The notes beneath the pieces are model-generated. The model saw only the letters and a list, made by a program, of their open reading frames with translations. It did not search any database and was not told where the DNA came from. Below, one piece after another: positions 20,247 to 33,161 of a DNA stretch of 64,000 bases. The stretch spans positions 136,501-200,500 of the forward strand of contig JALIZF010001576.1 of assembly GCA_029948255.1 (NCBI GenBank). The letters are read 5' to 3'. This DNA comes from Telmatactis stephensoni. Lineage: Eukaryota > Cnidaria > Anthozoa > Actiniaria > Isophelliidae. Positions within the stretch are counted from its first letter, which is position 1. Each line of letters starts with the position of its first letter. Position numbers and translations under genes: made by a program.

Positions 20247-21220
20247 AATTATTTGAAGGCTGAATACAGTTTATAAAAAATAAACATGAACGTAAAAGCA
20301 TACAAATGAAAGTTCTTCGCAAGAAAATCAAGATTCCAAGATTTCATATGAGGGTATACAATGGGGATTCTGCACACCTTGTATGAATATGACAACACGG
20401 TGACAAAAACAAAAATATAATACTTGAAAAGAGCACCCGACTCAATTGTAAAAATGACCAATACTCGATAGAGACATACCTAAAGGATGCACAAAGACAC
20501 CATATACGAAAAGTAAATTTTATTTGAATATTTAGAAAATTAGAAAATGTTTTATTGAAAAACCCCAGTTCACTCACGGAGAGTAAACTTCAAAGAGTAA
20601 ACATTTCGAGGTTTCAAAACTAATTAACAGTGAAATTATTGGCAGGAATGCAAAGAAATATAGGAAAATTAGAAAAAAAATGTTTGTTCTTATTTTAAAA
20701 TGCTTTCTAGTAGAACCAGCAATCGCCAGTGCAATCGACCAGCGCTGGAAATTCTCCACAAACATTACATAAATCTGCCAAATCACAACTCAAAAAGAAC
20801 TTGTGTACATCGCTAAAAGCTATATCTGGCTGTGCATGCAAAATAGCACAAAGCTCTCAATAGTTGCCCATGCTTGCACGGGTTTTCTCAGTTCGTTCAG
20901 AATGTCTTCGTAAACTCAATGTTTATCAAAAAACTTGCTAGATCTTTCGCTCAAGCAGAAATAATTATAGAATAATAGCAACTTTTGACTATAAAAGGCA
21001 GATCTTTCTTGAAATACATCACAAATCGTACAAAAGTAATCAAACAAACCTCGGCCAATTTCGTACCCATCCGATGCCTCCCGAATACATGACTTCGTGT
21101 CAACTTCGTTCTCCCATCGTAAGAGTTTACGGACTTACACAGGTGATGGCATTATGGTTGCTTGGCTACTAAGCCAGCAACCACAAAAATAAATACACGA
21201 GTACGAGTAACACTAGAGCT
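20247..21220. other. Non-coding stretch
   Basis: No gene or clear repeat recognised. Small minus-strand frames here are hydrophobic by composition only. Confidence 0.35.
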
Positions 21221-21224
21221 TTTC

Positions 21225-23157
<1,933 letters not shown>

Positions 23158-23165
23158 CATTTTTC

Positions 23166-23230
23166 TCGAATGATTGATGTTTTGGGGGCGCAGTTAACGT
23201 TACAGCGCCCCGAACACATTAATCATTCGA
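23166..23230. repeat. GC-cored hairpin between microsatellites
   Basis: TCGAATGATT...TTGGGGGCGC pairs with GCGCCCCGAA...AATCATTCGA around a short AGTTAACGTTACA loop. It sits exactly between the TTTA tract and the TTTTG tract. Confidence 0.65.
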
Positions 23231-23295
23231 AAACTATGTTCTTGGATTTCCCTGTGTGGGTCCTGTATAGTGATTTGCTATGATTCCGACCCCGG

Positions 23296-23474
23296 TTTGT
23301 TTTGTTTTGTTTTGTTTTGTTTTGTTTTGTTTTGTTTTGTTTTGTTTTGTTTTGTTTTGTTTTGTTTTGTTTTGTTTTGTTTTGTTTTGTTTTGTTTTGT
23401 TTTGTTTTGTTTTGTTTTGTTTTGTTTTGTTTTGTTTTGTTTTGTTTTGTTTTGTTTTGTTTTGTTTTGTTTTG

Positions 23475-23505
<31 letters not shown>

Positions 23506-23510
23506 TTTCA
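23296..23510 (+). repeat. (TTTTG)n microsatellite
   Basis: About 41 uninterrupted TTTTG units end in a T run. All three frames are open (CFVLF repeats), so the apparent proteins are artefacts. Confidence 0.97.
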
Positions 23511-23511
23511 T

Positions 23512-24854
23512 TTTTTAACTCGTGGATATGCGAAGCATAGAAAGGAGTTATTGTGGGGACTCTGGATATGCAAATGTGTCACTCGCCACTCGCCATCGCT
23601 CACTCACTCACTCAGTGAGGTGTTAGCAGATACCCGTTAGAGTCTGGGTACGAGACTGTTTCCGCTCGCCTGCAGTCGATAACCACGGACTTTGTACATC
23701 GCTATCAAGCGACAAAAATCTCTTCAAGTGCAACATCAAAGTAATCCAAGCTTTTAGTGTTCGTACTCTATTATCACAAGCCAGTCAAAGTAGGTTAAAT
23801 AAACGAAAACATTTTGAAAGTAGTCGTCGGTCGCCGCCGTGAAGGCCTCGAGTCCGCTAGCCGAAAACAGCAACAAAAAGGCGTATTGAGTTAGTTTATT
23901 GGCTTACTTAGTGTTTTATGAAGCAATTTCTTTTATATTTATAGCGACCGGTTTTGCTACAGAGAGAAGCATTTTTGCATTTGTTTTGTTTGTAACCACA
24001 CATTGAATAAATACACCAAATTTACTAGTCGAAGACATGCAACTTCTGGATGGTCAAGAGGATATACCCATGGCCTTTCAAACGAAAGGTCCGGAGTTCG
24101 AGTGTCGGCCAGGTGGTGATCATTATTTTTTTTTTTTTTTTCACTTTTTTTTTTCTTTTCGACACATTTTCTTTTTCATCTTTTATAGCTAAAGACTCTT
24201 TTTCGCTAAAGAAATTATTGATTTATTGAGATTTTTGTCTTCAAATGAAAACTCGTTATTTTACTAAAATGTTTTGCTTGGGCTTCCTGTGGTCATTTCG
24301 GTCAATGATAGAGTGAAGCAGTTTGCAGTGTACGAAGTGGGACATTACTTTTATTAGGTACATATCTATTCACGATATATCCACGAGTTAGCCATAGGGG
24401 CCTTTGATTGTATAGTGCTTCGTTTTCGGAATGTAGGCATTAGGTGATGCTATTCAGTTCAATGATTTATGCAATGTTTCAAAAAATTATCAATTTTTAA
24501 CTCGTGGATATGCGAAGCATAGAAACGAGTTATTGTGGGGACTCGATGTCATGGGCTCACTCAGATGTTAGCAATCCCACAATCCCTGCAGGCTGGCAAT
24601 TTCCCACAATTCCCGCAGGCCGGCGATTTCGTCGCGACTAGAAGTTCGTTTTTCGGTCGTGAATTGGCTAATGTTGTTGTCTTTTCTACTCATATTATTG
24701 AACCTTTTTCGATCATATAATTACGCGAGTAAATGTTAAAATAAAGAGCAAACGAAAACATTTTGAGTACGAATTGCCGCCTGAAACATAGCCTGAAACT
24801 GGCCGTGAGTCGAGCCGCTAGTTCGTGTTTGTACTCTATCAGCACATTGATTGA
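23512..24854 (+). repeat. Pair of diverged direct repeats around a SINE-like unit
   Basis: AACTCGTGGATATGCGAAGC and the following roughly 30 bases occur at 23518 and again at 24499. Weaker matches continue to AAACGAAAACATTTTGA at about 23809 and 24750. Between them lies a tRNA-like/poly-T unit (24046-24175). The arrangement looks like two copies of one repeat rather than a gene. Confidence 0.5.
24046..24175 (+). repeat. Possible tRNA-derived SINE head with T tail
   Basis: TGGTCAAGAGG resembles an A box and GGAGTTCGAGTG a B box, separated by a stem CCTTTC-AAAC-GAAAGG like an anticodon arm and followed by T-rich runs. The cloverleaf is imperfect (anticodon loop length, acceptor stem), so a functional tRNA is unlikely. 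Confidence 0.35.
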
Positions 24855-25550
24855 TCGTGGAATGTTTGTACCTAGTTGAGCGTTGAACATATAATTTTAA
24901 ATGTAAGCACAAAATAAACTAAAAGGGATTTGTTTTCACTCCATGTTATGTTTTGCGTACTGCGTTTAGACATGTACTCACAGTTCTGACTACCGAGTAT
25001 TCGATATGCTAATTCAGGCCCCGTAAACACATAGGACTATTGAAGTCCACACGAAAACTATGACCGTTACACGAATTAAAACGATGAACGTTTTCGAATC
25101 CTTTTAGAGTCGTCAATACGTATGCGGTTTCATGTGTAAACGTATACTTTTTAACCGTTTAGCTCCGTTAACACGAAAACGCTTTAAAATATAAACGATG
25201 GTGAACGTTCCATTGATGATTAATCAACGTCAGCGCTCTCCACACGAAAACGGATCGAGTTTTCGAAAGTATCCACTTTGGAGAAGTTTTCGAAAATAAT
25301 CCTTTACGATGAGCGCTTCCATCGCTTTCGTGTCGAAGGCCAAACCGTAAATGTGAATATATTAAACAACTATAAAACAGTACTTCGTCTACACGATTGC
25401 TTTCACTTCGCCTTTGCCTGTATTCATCTCTACTAAAGTAGTCAGGGAGAGGGTGATGCAATCAACTGAACAATCGTGAAAGTGTTTCTGATGGAATGTC
25501 GATCCACGTTGCATATATTGTAATTAGTAAAAGATCACTTATTACCCTTT

Positions 25551-25853
25551 TTGTTTAGTTATTCGAATCAATTTATGCTGTTGGCAAATTGTACCAAAAC
25601 TGGTCTGAAAGAAAGAAATCCACAGTGTTTTGCGAATCTCGACCATAATTGCGATCGTAATAATGGCGGGAAAATTAAAGAGATCGTCGTATACTTAAAG
25701 CCGGCGATCCTCAGAATATTTTTGTATGCTAAAGATAGAAGAAAAAGAAGAAGAGTTAGAAATGTAGTAAGACTGAAAAGGGAACAGTGTACCATTGAAG
25801 AACTGTTACTCGCGTGTCGCGAGTTTTCCACAGCTAGACAAAAACTGCTCTAA
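25551..25853 (+). CDS. Unrecognised frame inside CGTTTTC element
   Basis: An open frame of about 100 codons has a basic middle (KDRRKRRRVRNVVRLKREQ) and an amphipathic end (IEELLLACREFSTARQKLL). It is the only sizeable open frame of the element interior. No family is recognised; it could be a captured exon or chance. Confidence 0.25.
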   Translation: MFSYSNQFMLLANCTKTGLKERNPQCFANLDHNCDRNNGGKIKEIVVYLKPAILRIFLYAKDRRKRRRVRNVVRLKREQCTIEELLLACREFSTARQKLL

Positions 25854-26089
25854 CAGCATGATCTTTAGTTACAATTTTATACACGTCATCACAGAGAAAA
25901 GACCATTTAGAGCAATTTTTGTAAGACTGTGAAAACGGCACGGTCACGGCAAGGAACGCATCAAGGGACTTTGATACGATCATTGCATAGTGATCAAGGT
26001 CTCTTTCACATCATACAAATGCTGCTCTAAACATAGTACAAAACTGATACCTTTGACTATTAGTTCTTTGTTCTTAGACCTAATTTAGT

Positions 26090-26312
26090 CTTTTTTAATT
26101 AGTTTCCGATCGATCGAGTTTTTAGTTTTCGACCGAGTTTTTTGACATCGACCGAACTTTTAGTCTTGGACCAAGTTTTTGTCTTCGATCAAGTTTTTGT
26201 CTTCGACCAAGTTTTTTCTGCCTTTTACCAAGGTTTTTTCCCCCCTTTGAGTCTTCGACTGAGTTTTTGGTCTTCAAACGATTTGTTTAGTCTTTGACCC
26301 AGTTTTTGTGTT
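26090..26312 (+). repeat. Degenerate 22-bp tandem repeat
   Basis: About ten units approximate GTCTTCGACCGAGTTTTT. Units drift in both the GACC and the T-run part. Confidence 0.7.
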
Positions 26313-26659
26313 GCGAAGAGAAAACACATCTAACGCGATGTAACGCAGTCAACCAACAGTTATCTGTTCAAACTTAATGTCATAATTTTGGACCATTCCG
26401 CCCGCCGTATATACTCATATATTATTTAATGCTGTAATTACACTGACATTTATGATCGATCACCAAACCCCATGCAACCTTATGATTTTACTTTTTCGAG
26501 GATTCGTTGTTCAAGTTGGAATTTTCAATGTGTGAAGTATCCCCTGATAAGTTAAAAGGTCTGTACTCACAAACCAATATGAAGTGACCGCCAGTACTGG
26601 TTAGTATGCTAATCTGTGAGAACGGGAGTGCCAAAGCTTATGGAAATTTAATGAAAGCA

Positions 26660-26745
26660 AAGGTATAAAGGGATTTCCTGGCAGCCATCTTTATGATCAA
26701 AATAATAGCGTTTTTCACTCAAGGGAAATCAAATCTTTTCTCATT
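26660..26745 (+). repeat. Dispersed repeat fragment, copy 1
   Basis: GGCAGCCATCTTTATGATCA-AAATAATAG and the following GGGAAATCAAATCTTTTC recur, diverged, at about 40415-40490. The function is unknown. Confidence 0.5.
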
Positions 26746-26846
26746 AAACTTTTTTGCGATAACGAACTTTCTGACCTCGCTCGTGCTCATAGAACAAAAA
26801 TCTAGCTGCGAATATTTTTACGTTTTCAACAAAAACTTAACAATAG

Positions 26847-27202
26847 TGTCGTGATACTTTAAGGTAATGTAATCCGTTTAGAGTAAGTCCGTTAATCTTC
26901 AGATAACTGACATGTATAATAAGAGAAGCAAAAATAGCAATGTGTAAAATGCTAGAAATCTGGGTGCAAGGGAAGCTGTCAGTAAGAAATATGTTGTAAA
27001 CTGATTTAATCTCTAGGCAAACACGCCTCATTGTTAGTGTATTAAATTACATCCTGAAACTATAGCTATAAAACCCATACTCTTGTAACTAAGATCAGAT
27101 TGTTGATTGTAAAATCGTGAGTGAACGTGAAGGAATAAAATACAGTCCCCAAGATCGTGGTTGTGACTCGATTCAGTGGTGCCGTCGGGTGGGTTCCCGA
27201 CA
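26847..27202 (+). repeat. 5' LTR of BEL/Pao element
   Basis: It starts TGTCGTGATAC and ends CCCGACA (short inverted TGTCG/CGACA ends). A TATAAAA box is at about 27066, and AATAAA is at 27134-27139. The copy at 32806 appears identical. Confidence 0.92.
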
Positions 27203-27205
27203 TAG

Positions 27206-27222
27206 TGGTCCTTCGAGCCGGA
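27206..27222 (+). promoter_or_regulatory. Primer-binding site of BEL/Pao element
   Basis: TGGTCCTTCGAGCCGGA lies three bases after the LTR end. The leading TGG fits pairing to a tRNA 3' CCA end. Confidence 0.7.
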
Positions 27223-27305
27223 TCTGTGTACTGAATCGTGCTGTATTAAAGGATTTGGAGGAGTTTAACAAGAGATTGTTGTTGGATTGTAAAGCGTCAA
27301 GGATC

Positions 27306-29867
27306 ATGCCAACTACAAGGAAATCCAAGAAGAAAGCATCAAGCGATGGATTTGAGGAGAATGATATGGAACTAAGAAAGAAGCTTAGAATAAGGAACAG
27401 CCACGCTAAATTTACCAAAAAGCTTGTAGACGAGGCAAGGAAGTGCACTAAGGAATGTTCAAGGGTCGACATTCTTAAGGTAAAGGCATCGTTGAAAGAG
27501 AGAATTGATTGTTTGAGTAAACTTGATGACGAAGTATTGTCTTTAATGGCTGAAAAGGACGACGAAGAACTCGATGAAGAGTTGGAAATGGCTGGCAACC
27601 TCCGTATGGAACTACAGAAAGTCATTCTAGAGTTAGACGAGTTAGTGGAGAGTTCAACAAACTCGGGAACGCCCCTGCTAAGTTCGCAACCCTCTATAGG
27701 CCACGTGGCAGTGAAAGCAAGGTTGCCGAAGTTGGAAATAGTAAAATTCGATGGCCAGCTTGAACATTGGCAGGAGTTTTGGGACGCGTTCGAGAGCTCA
27801 GTTCACAACAACAGTAGACTTTCGAACGTAGACAAATTTAACTACCTACGTGGGCTGTTAGATGAACCCGCCAAGTCAGCGATCGCGGGATTTGCACTGA
27901 CGAATGTCAACTACGAAGAAGCAGTTGATGTCTTGAAGAAAAGATTTGGTAGAACTAACGCCATTCAGCGATCGCATGTCACTAAATTGATGAATATCCC
28001 TCCTTTGCAAGGAGAGCGCGACATCGTTAAACTCAGGGAGATGTACGACACAATTGAAACCCACTACCGAGGTTTAAAGGCTCTTGGAGCTGCACCAGAG
28101 AGCTACCAAGGTATAGTGGTACCGATGTTAATAGAGAAATTGCCAGTCAACCTTAGATTGACCGTCACCAGGGGTGAGGATTATTTGGCGTGGAACATGC
28201 AACAGATGCTCGAATCATTTAGTAAGGAACTGACACTTAGAGAAGAACATAACATTCGTTCTCAAGTTCAGAGATCGCCAAGTCAGTACGAGAGATCACG
28301 CAACGAAGGATTTCGTCCAAGGAGAGCTCCTGGCTCAAGTATGAACTCAGCAAGCGCATTGGTAACAAGATCACAAGCACCTAGATGTGCGTTTTGCTTG
28401 GGAGATCACACCCATGAAGACTGCAAAAAGATACAAGGTTTGAAGGAACGTAAGAACATTATATATAAGTATGCTCGATGTTTTAGATGTTTAGATAAGG
28501 GCCATAAGGCCAGAGATTGTAAGGATTATAAGAAATGTAAATTATGCAATAATGATCATCACGTAGCGTTGTGTGATAGGTCAGGGGAAGCCGCGCCGGG
28601 AGCGGGTGTGAATGTTGGTTCAATGTGTGTGTCAGAGGCCAGGAATGTACAAAATAGCGCAGAGGCGGAAAACTCTACAAAGAATGTTGGTTCAATGTGT
28701 GCGTCAGAGGCCAAGGATGTACAAAACAGCGTAGAGGCGGAAAACTCTACAAAGAATGTCATGAATGTGAATGTTAATGGTGCTGCTCTGCAGACGGCTT
28801 TTGCCCAGGTTAAGGGAGAAAGGGAGGGCAAAGTGAGAGTGCTATTTGACTCCGGAAGTCAAAGAACCTTTGTTACCGATAATTTAGTTAAATCCCTGGG
28901 TCTCAAGGTTGTGAGGAGAGAATGGTTAGGGGTTAACTCGTTTGGTGGTGTAAAGTCTTGTACAAGGGAGAGGGAGATTGTTGACGTTGTTGTTGAGTCT
29001 GTGCGTGGCGGAGAAGGGGTAAAGGTTGAAGCGTGTGTTGTCCCGGAGATAACGGAAGTGAGTCGGGAAAGACTGGATATAGTTAAAACTGAGTACGCGC
29101 ATTTACAAGGATTATGGTTGTCCGACGTTGGGCGGCTAGAGAACGACGTGGAAATAGGATTGTTGGTCGGGGCAGATTACCTGTGGCAGTTTCAGACAGG
29201 CAAGGTGGTCAAGGGTAATCCTAACGAGCCTGTAGCTGTGGAAACCAAACTTGGTTGGGTGTTGTCAGGTCCGATGAAACGTGTTTCTGATGGTCAGATT
29301 GACGAGGTACAGGCAAATTGTGTTGTTGATGGGAACCGGAAGATAGAACAATGTCTAGGTAAGCTATGGGATTTTGAGAGCTTAGGAATTCGAGAAGAGG
29401 ATAAGGTACAAGAAGGGTTTCTTGATAGTATTGAGTTCAATGGCAGCCGGTATTCTGTCAAACTCCCGTGGAGAGAAGGTCACGCGAGGTTACCCACTAA
29501 CCATGAAAATAGTATGTGTAGATTGAAGGGTACGATGAAACGATTGAGAAAGGAGCCGACGATTTTAGAGGAGTATGGAGCTGTAATAAGGGATCAGCTA
29601 AAGTCAGGTATCATTGAAATAGTTACGAGTGTAGATGGCAACAATGCGGTACATTATCTTCCACATCATCCTGTAGTTAGAAGAGACGCGGTTACTACGA
29701 AGGTGAGGATAGTTTACGATGCGTCATCACGAGAGGGTAAGAAGGGAGTTTCGCTCAACGATTGTCTACACGTGGGGCCGTCGTTGAATCCACTGTTATA
29801 TGACATCTTGTTGAGGTTTAGAATGTTTAATGTCGCAGTGACTGCAGACATAGAAAAGGCGTTTTGA
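27306..29867 (+). CDS. BEL/Pao gag-protease-RT frame, first part
   Basis: ATG at 27306 begins [10 protein letters not shown]; the frame is open upstream into the LTR, but this is the first ATG after the primer site. In order: a charged coiled coil (to about residue 120); the DUF1759 gag core ([20 protein letters not shown], about 140-290); three CCHC-type knuckles (about 360-372, 391-404 and 411-423); a near-perfect internal duplication of about 60 bases ([20 protein letters not shown]); an aspartic protease with FDSGS (about 512); and the start of reverse transcriptase ([20 protein letters not shown], about 785). The frame stops at 29865 within RT motif A, where a T run ends. Known role: particle and replication polyprotein. 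Coding quality and identical LTRs point to recent activity. Confidence 0.88.
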   Translation: MPTTRKSKKKASSDGFEENDMELRKKLRIRNSHAKFTKKLVDEARKCTKECSRVDILKVKASLKERIDCLSKLDDEVLSLMAEKDDEELDEELEMAGNLRMELQKVILELDELVESSTNSGTPLLSSQPSIGHVAVKARLPKLEIVKFDGQLEHWQEFWDAFESSVHNNSRLSNVDKFNYLRGLLDEPAKSAIAGFALTNVNYEEAVDVLKKRFGRTNAIQRSHVTKLMNIPPLQGERDIVKLREMYDTIETHYRGLKALGAAPESYQGIVVPMLIEKLPVNLRLTVTRGEDYLAWNMQQMLESFSKELTLREEHNIRSQVQRSPSQYERSRNEGFRPRRAPGSSMNSASALVTRSQAPRCAFCLGDHTHEDCKKIQGLKERKNIIYKYARCFRCLDKGHKARDCKDYKKCKLCNNDHHVALCDRSGEAAPGAGVNVGSMCVSEARNVQNSAEAENSTKNVGSMCASEAKDVQNSVEAENSTKNVMNVNVNGAALQTAFAQVKGEREGKVRVLFDSGSQRTFVTDNLVKSLGLKVVRREWLGVNSFGGVKSCTREREIVDVVVESVRGGEGVKVEACVVPEITEVSRERLDIVKTEYAHLQGLWLSDVGRLENDVEIGLLVGADYLWQFQTGKVVKGNPNEPVAVETKLGWVLSGPMKRVSDGQIDEVQANCVVDGNRKIEQCLGKLWDFESLGIREEDKVQEGFLDSIEFNGSRYSVKLPWREGHARLPTNHENSMCRLKGTMKRLRKEPTILEEYGAVIRDQLKSGIIEIVTSVDGNNAVHYLPHHPVVRRDAVTTKVRIVYDASSREGKKGVSLNDCLHVGPSLNPLLYDILLRFRMFNVAVTADIEKAF

Positions 29868-31093
29868 ACGTCGAAGTTGACGAAGGTGATCGAGATTATT
29901 TGAGATTTTTGTGGCCGGAAAACCCCCAAGACGTGAACTCTGACATTGTGGTTTATAGGTTTTGTAGGGTAGTGTTTGGGCTGAATGCTTCGCCCTTTCT
30001 GCTTAATGGGACAATGCGTCATCACTTTGGTAAGTATTTAAGTGTAGATCCACAGTTTGTAGAAAAGATGATTAGTAGTTTTTATGTTGATGATTTGGTG
30101 ACAGGGGAAGATTCTGTAGAAAGTGCTTTAGAATTGAAGTCGAAAGCAACAACACGATTGCGTGAGGGAGGGTTTACGTTACGGAAATGGGTGACAAATA
30201 GTGATGAGTTGAGACAAGAGCTGGAAAAGAGCGAACCTTTAGAACACGACAGTGGAGAGGAGTCGTTCGCAAAGTCAAGCTTAGGAGTTGTCTCGACTAA
30301 GGGTTGTCACAAGGTTCTAGGTATGTCATGGGACACAGATCAAGATAAATTTCAGTTTGATTTCGGTCGAATTACGGAGAAGGCTGCTAGTTTACCGCTC
30401 ACCAAACGAAGTGTACTCAGCATTGTGGCTAGTTTATACGACCCTTTGGGGATGGTAAGCCCTATAGTGGTCGCAGCAAAGATTCTTTTTCAGGAGATGT
30501 GTGTAAGTGGGCTTGGTTGGGATGAGGAGGTGAGCCAAGATGAGGAGAAAAAATGGGTGCGTTGGATAGAGGGGTTAAAACGGACAGGGACGATTGAAAT
30601 TTGTAGAAACGTTGGCGGCAATCCTTCAAAGCAGTGCTACTTGCATGGGTTTGCTGACGCTAGCAAGAAGGCGTATTGTGCAGCAGTGTATCTGGTATGC
30701 GAAACGGGGGGAGAGTGGTCAGCGAAGCTATTGACGAGTAAGACACGGGTGGCGCCTTTGAAGGAAACAACAATTCCTAGGTTGGAATTGATGGCTGCAA
30801 GAATTCTAGCCAAACTGGTTGATAAGGTAAAGGAGGCCTTAAGTTCAGTGATTAAGCTCTCTAGAGTAGTGTTGTGGTCTGATAGTATGACAGTATTGTA
30901 TTGGTTGAGCAACAATATCAATTTAAAGCAGTTTGTGAGCAATCGTGTCGAGGAAATCCTCAAGTTGACCAAGGATTGTGAATGGAAACACTGTCCCGGC
31001 TTAGAGAACCCCGCAGATCTTGGATCTCGAGGAGTGAGTGCCGATGCTCTAGCTGAGAGCGCATTATGGTGGAAGGGGCCCCATGGTTGGTGA
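29864..31093 (+). CDS. BEL/Pao RT and RNase H frame, second part
   Basis: It continues the RT in the -1 frame relative to the first part, overlapping it by four bases at the T run. It shows the RT active-site YVDD (about 30080), the thumb/connection ([18 protein letters not shown]) and RNase H ([30 protein letters not shown]). It ends with a stop at 31091 inside WWKGP, a conserved point just before the integrase, beside a GGGGCCCC run. There is no ATG suited to independent translation. The split is most simply a one-base loss (mutation or assembly error) rather than a designed junction. Confidence 0.85.
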   Translation: MNVEVDEGDRDYLRFLWPENPQDVNSDIVVYRFCRVVFGLNASPFLLNGTMRHHFGKYLSVDPQFVEKMISSFYVDDLVTGEDSVESALELKSKATTRLREGGFTLRKWVTNSDELRQELEKSEPLEHDSGEESFAKSSLGVVSTKGCHKVLGMSWDTDQDKFQFDFGRITEKAASLPLTKRSVLSIVASLYDPLGMVSPIVVAAKILFQEMCVSGLGWDEEVSQDEEKKWVRWIEGLKRTGTIEICRNVGGNPSKQCYLHGFADASKKAYCAAVYLVCETGGEWSAKLLTSKTRVAPLKETTIPRLELMAARILAKLVDKVKEALSSVIKLSRVVLWSDSMTVLYWLSNNINLKQFVSNRVEEILKLTKDCEWKHCPGLENPADLGSRGVSADALAESALWWKGPHGW

Positions 31094-32784
31094 GTAACGA
31101 AAATGAGTGGCCAAGTGGACGTGTTGAAAAAACCGTTGAAGGCTCCGAAGAGGAGAGAATTGCCGTATCTGTCGCGGTTGACAATGAGAGGTCAAGTGGA
31201 GTATCAGTTGTTGTAGACATCAACAAGTTTAGTAGCCTTTCTAGGTTAATTAAGGTGACAGCTTGGGTGAAGCGATTTGTTTCTAACTTGAGGAAGGCGA
31301 GACAGTTGAGGTTACGTGGTGCATTGACAAGGGATGAGTTGGTTGATGCAGAGACCATTTGGGTCAAGTCTGTGCAATTGGGAGTGAAACATGAGAGTCG
31401 ATTTGAAGATGTTCAGAAGAAGTTAGGCGTGGTAGAGGTCCGAGGGGTGTTAAGGTGTAAGGGGAGACTGTGCAACGCTGAGTTAAAAGGCGAAGGCCTT
31501 ACGCCTATTTTGCTGCCAAGAGGGCACCGGTTTACGGAGCTCGTTGTGGTGGATTGCCATCAAAGGGTACATCACAGTGGAACGAGAGCCACGCTCGTAG
31601 AGCTTAGGTCACGGTTTTGGGTACCTAAGGGGAGACAGGTTGTCAAGGGACTGGTTGGTAAGTGTGTCGTCTGTAAAAGGCTTGAGGGATTGGCTTATCC
31701 ACCTGCGCCCGCAGCAGATTTGCCAGAATTCAGAGTTAGGCAGGCAGAACCATTCTCAAAGGTTGGAGTGGATTTTGCAGGACCATTGTACTACAAGTCG
31801 GTCAAGAGTAAAATGGCGAAGTGCTACGTGGTGTTGTATACTTGTTGCGTGACAAGAGCGGTCCATCTGGACTTGATACGAGACTTAAGGGCAGGAACTT
31901 TTAGAAGAAGCCTGAAGCGTTTTGCAGCTCGGAGAGGCACACCGTCACTGATTGTGTCAGATAATGCTAAGACGTTTAAGGCGACTGCGAGGGCGCTGAG
32001 AGAAATGTGTGAAGACCCAAACAATAGAGCCTACTTAGAGGAAAACAGGATTGATTGGAGATTCAATCTTGCAAAATCCCCATGGTGGGGAGGGTTCTTT
32101 GAACGAATGGTACGTTGTGTTAAGAGATGTTTAAGGAAGACATTGGGCAGTGCGAAGTTTTCATTTGACGAGTTGCTAACTGTTCTTGTTGAAGTAGAGG
32201 GTACACTGAATTCTAGGCCATTGACGTATGTGTACAATGAAGTGGGTCTGGAGGCATTGACACCTACACACTTAATGTATGGAAGACGACTTAAGACGAT
32301 GCCAGAACAGGTAAGCATTCAAGAGGACGAAACTAATGTCACTCTAAAGAAGAGGTTCAGATATGTCGCGCGGAAATTGCAGCATTTTTGGAACAGGTGG
32401 AAGAACGAATACCTGGCTGAGCTGAGAGAGCATCACAATTGTAGCAAGGGCGCAAGTCAGAGTAAGAAGGTAGAAATTGGTGACGTGGTGATGGTTATGG
32501 ATGAGGACAAGAAAAGAAATGAGTGGAAAATGGGAGTGGTCGAGAGAGTGATCCAGGGAAGGGATGGAGTCGCGAGAGGAGCGATTGTGAGACTAGCGAC
32601 CAAGGGGAAGCACGTGCATCTATCCCGACCCATAGAAAAACTGTTCCCAGTTGAGATAAAGGAAGAGCCAGGTGGCCAGGAGCCATGCCAAGAGAATGAG
32701 AGAACAGCAGTGAGACCGAGAAGAGCAGCTGCAAACGAAGCCTTGAGTAGAATGAAGGTATACGAAATGCTTGACTTAGAGTGA
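31066..32784 (+). CDS. BEL/Pao integrase and C-terminal domain frame, third part
   Basis: It contains an HHCC zinc-binding region (DCHQRVHHSGTRATL ... CVVCKR), an integrase core with the D-D-E set in VDFAGP (about 31768), SDNAKTF (about 31956) and FFERM (about 32098), and a C-terminal BEL-specific domain (RYVARKLQHFWNRWKNEYL; VHLSRPIEKLFPVE). It ends TAG-less at TGA 32782, close to the 3' LTR. All catalytic positions are kept. Confidence 0.88.
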   Translation: MVEGAPWLVSNENEWPSGRVEKTVEGSEEERIAVSVAVDNERSSGVSVVVDINKFSSLSRLIKVTAWVKRFVSNLRKARQLRLRGALTRDELVDAETIWVKSVQLGVKHESRFEDVQKKLGVVEVRGVLRCKGRLCNAELKGEGLTPILLPRGHRFTELVVVDCHQRVHHSGTRATLVELRSRFWVPKGRQVVKGLVGKCVVCKRLEGLAYPPAPAADLPEFRVRQAEPFSKVGVDFAGPLYYKSVKSKMAKCYVVLYTCCVTRAVHLDLIRDLRAGTFRRSLKRFAARRGTPSLIVSDNAKTFKATARALREMCEDPNNRAYLEENRIDWRFNLAKSPWWGGFFERMVRCVKRCLRKTLGSAKFSFDELLTVLVEVEGTLNSRPLTYVYNEVGLEALTPTHLMYGRRLKTMPEQVSIQEDETNVTLKKRFRYVARKLQHFWNRWKNEYLAELREHHNCSKGASQSKKVEIGDVVMVMDEDKKRNEWKMGVVERVIQGRDGVARGAIVRLATKGKHVHLSRPIEKLFPVEIKEEPGGQEPCQENERTAVRPRRAAANEALSRMKVYEMLDLE

Positions 32785-32792
32785 CTAGAGTC

Positions 32793-32803
32793 AAGAGGGG
32801 GAG
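32793..32803 (+). promoter_or_regulatory. Polypurine tract of BEL/Pao element
   Basis: AAGAGGGGGAG lies directly before the 3' LTR, the expected place for the second-strand primer. Confidence 0.7.
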
Positions 32804-32805
32804 TG

Positions 32806-33161
32806 TGTCGTGATACTTTAAGGTAATGTAATCCGTTTAGAGTAAGTCCGTTAATCTTCAGATAACTGACATGTATAATAAGAGAAGCAAAAATAGCAAT
32901 GTGTAAAATGCTAGAAATCTGGGTGCAAGGGAAGCTGTCAGTAAGAAATATGTTGTAAACTGATTTAATCTCTAGGCAAACACGCCTCATTGTTAGTGTA
33001 TTAAATTACATCCTGAAACTATAGCTATAAAACCCATACTCTTGTAACTAAGATCAGATTGTTGATTGTAAAATCGTGAGTGAACGTGAAGGAATAAAAT
33101 ACAGTCCCCAAGATCGTGGTTGTGACTCGATTCAGTGGTGCCGTCGGGTGGGTTCCCGACA
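32806..33161 (+). repeat. 3' LTR of BEL/Pao element
   Basis: 356 bp, TGTCG...CGACA; no difference from the 5' LTR was found by eye. Confidence 0.92.

Larger units (their letters stand above)
26847..33161 (+). mobile_element. Young, nearly complete BEL/Pao LTR retrotransposon
   Basis: Both LTRs are 356 bp and read as identical by eye. Between them lie a primer-binding site, a gag-pol frame with gag, CCHC knuckles, protease, RT, RNase H, integrase and a C-terminal domain, and a purine tract. Only two single-base frame changes interrupt the coding region, each beside a homopolymer. No envelope gene is seen. The flanks (AATAG left, CCAAA right) do not match, so the usual 4-6 bp target duplication is absent. 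Confidence 0.92.

Noticed and set aside
23581..23615. CACTCGCCACTCGCC... as CRISPR-like direct repeats
   Set aside because: Short eukaryotic low-complexity repeats without regular spacers; no CRISPR array exists in the window.
23270..23640. Open frames of CFVLF or NKTKQ repeats
   Set aside because: All frames of a (TTTTG)n tract are open on both strands.
24046..24120. Functional tRNA gene
   Set aside because: Acceptor stem and anticodon loop do not fold properly; more likely a SINE-like remnant.
27117..27305. Upstream extension of the BEL/Pao gag frame into the 5' LTR
   Set aside because: No ATG before 27306 in this frame, and the stretch overlaps LTR and primer-binding site.
29860..29870. 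Programmed -1 frameshift in the young BEL/Pao element
   Set aside because: It falls inside RT motif A and lacks a convincing slippery heptamer; a one-base change in a T run explains it better.
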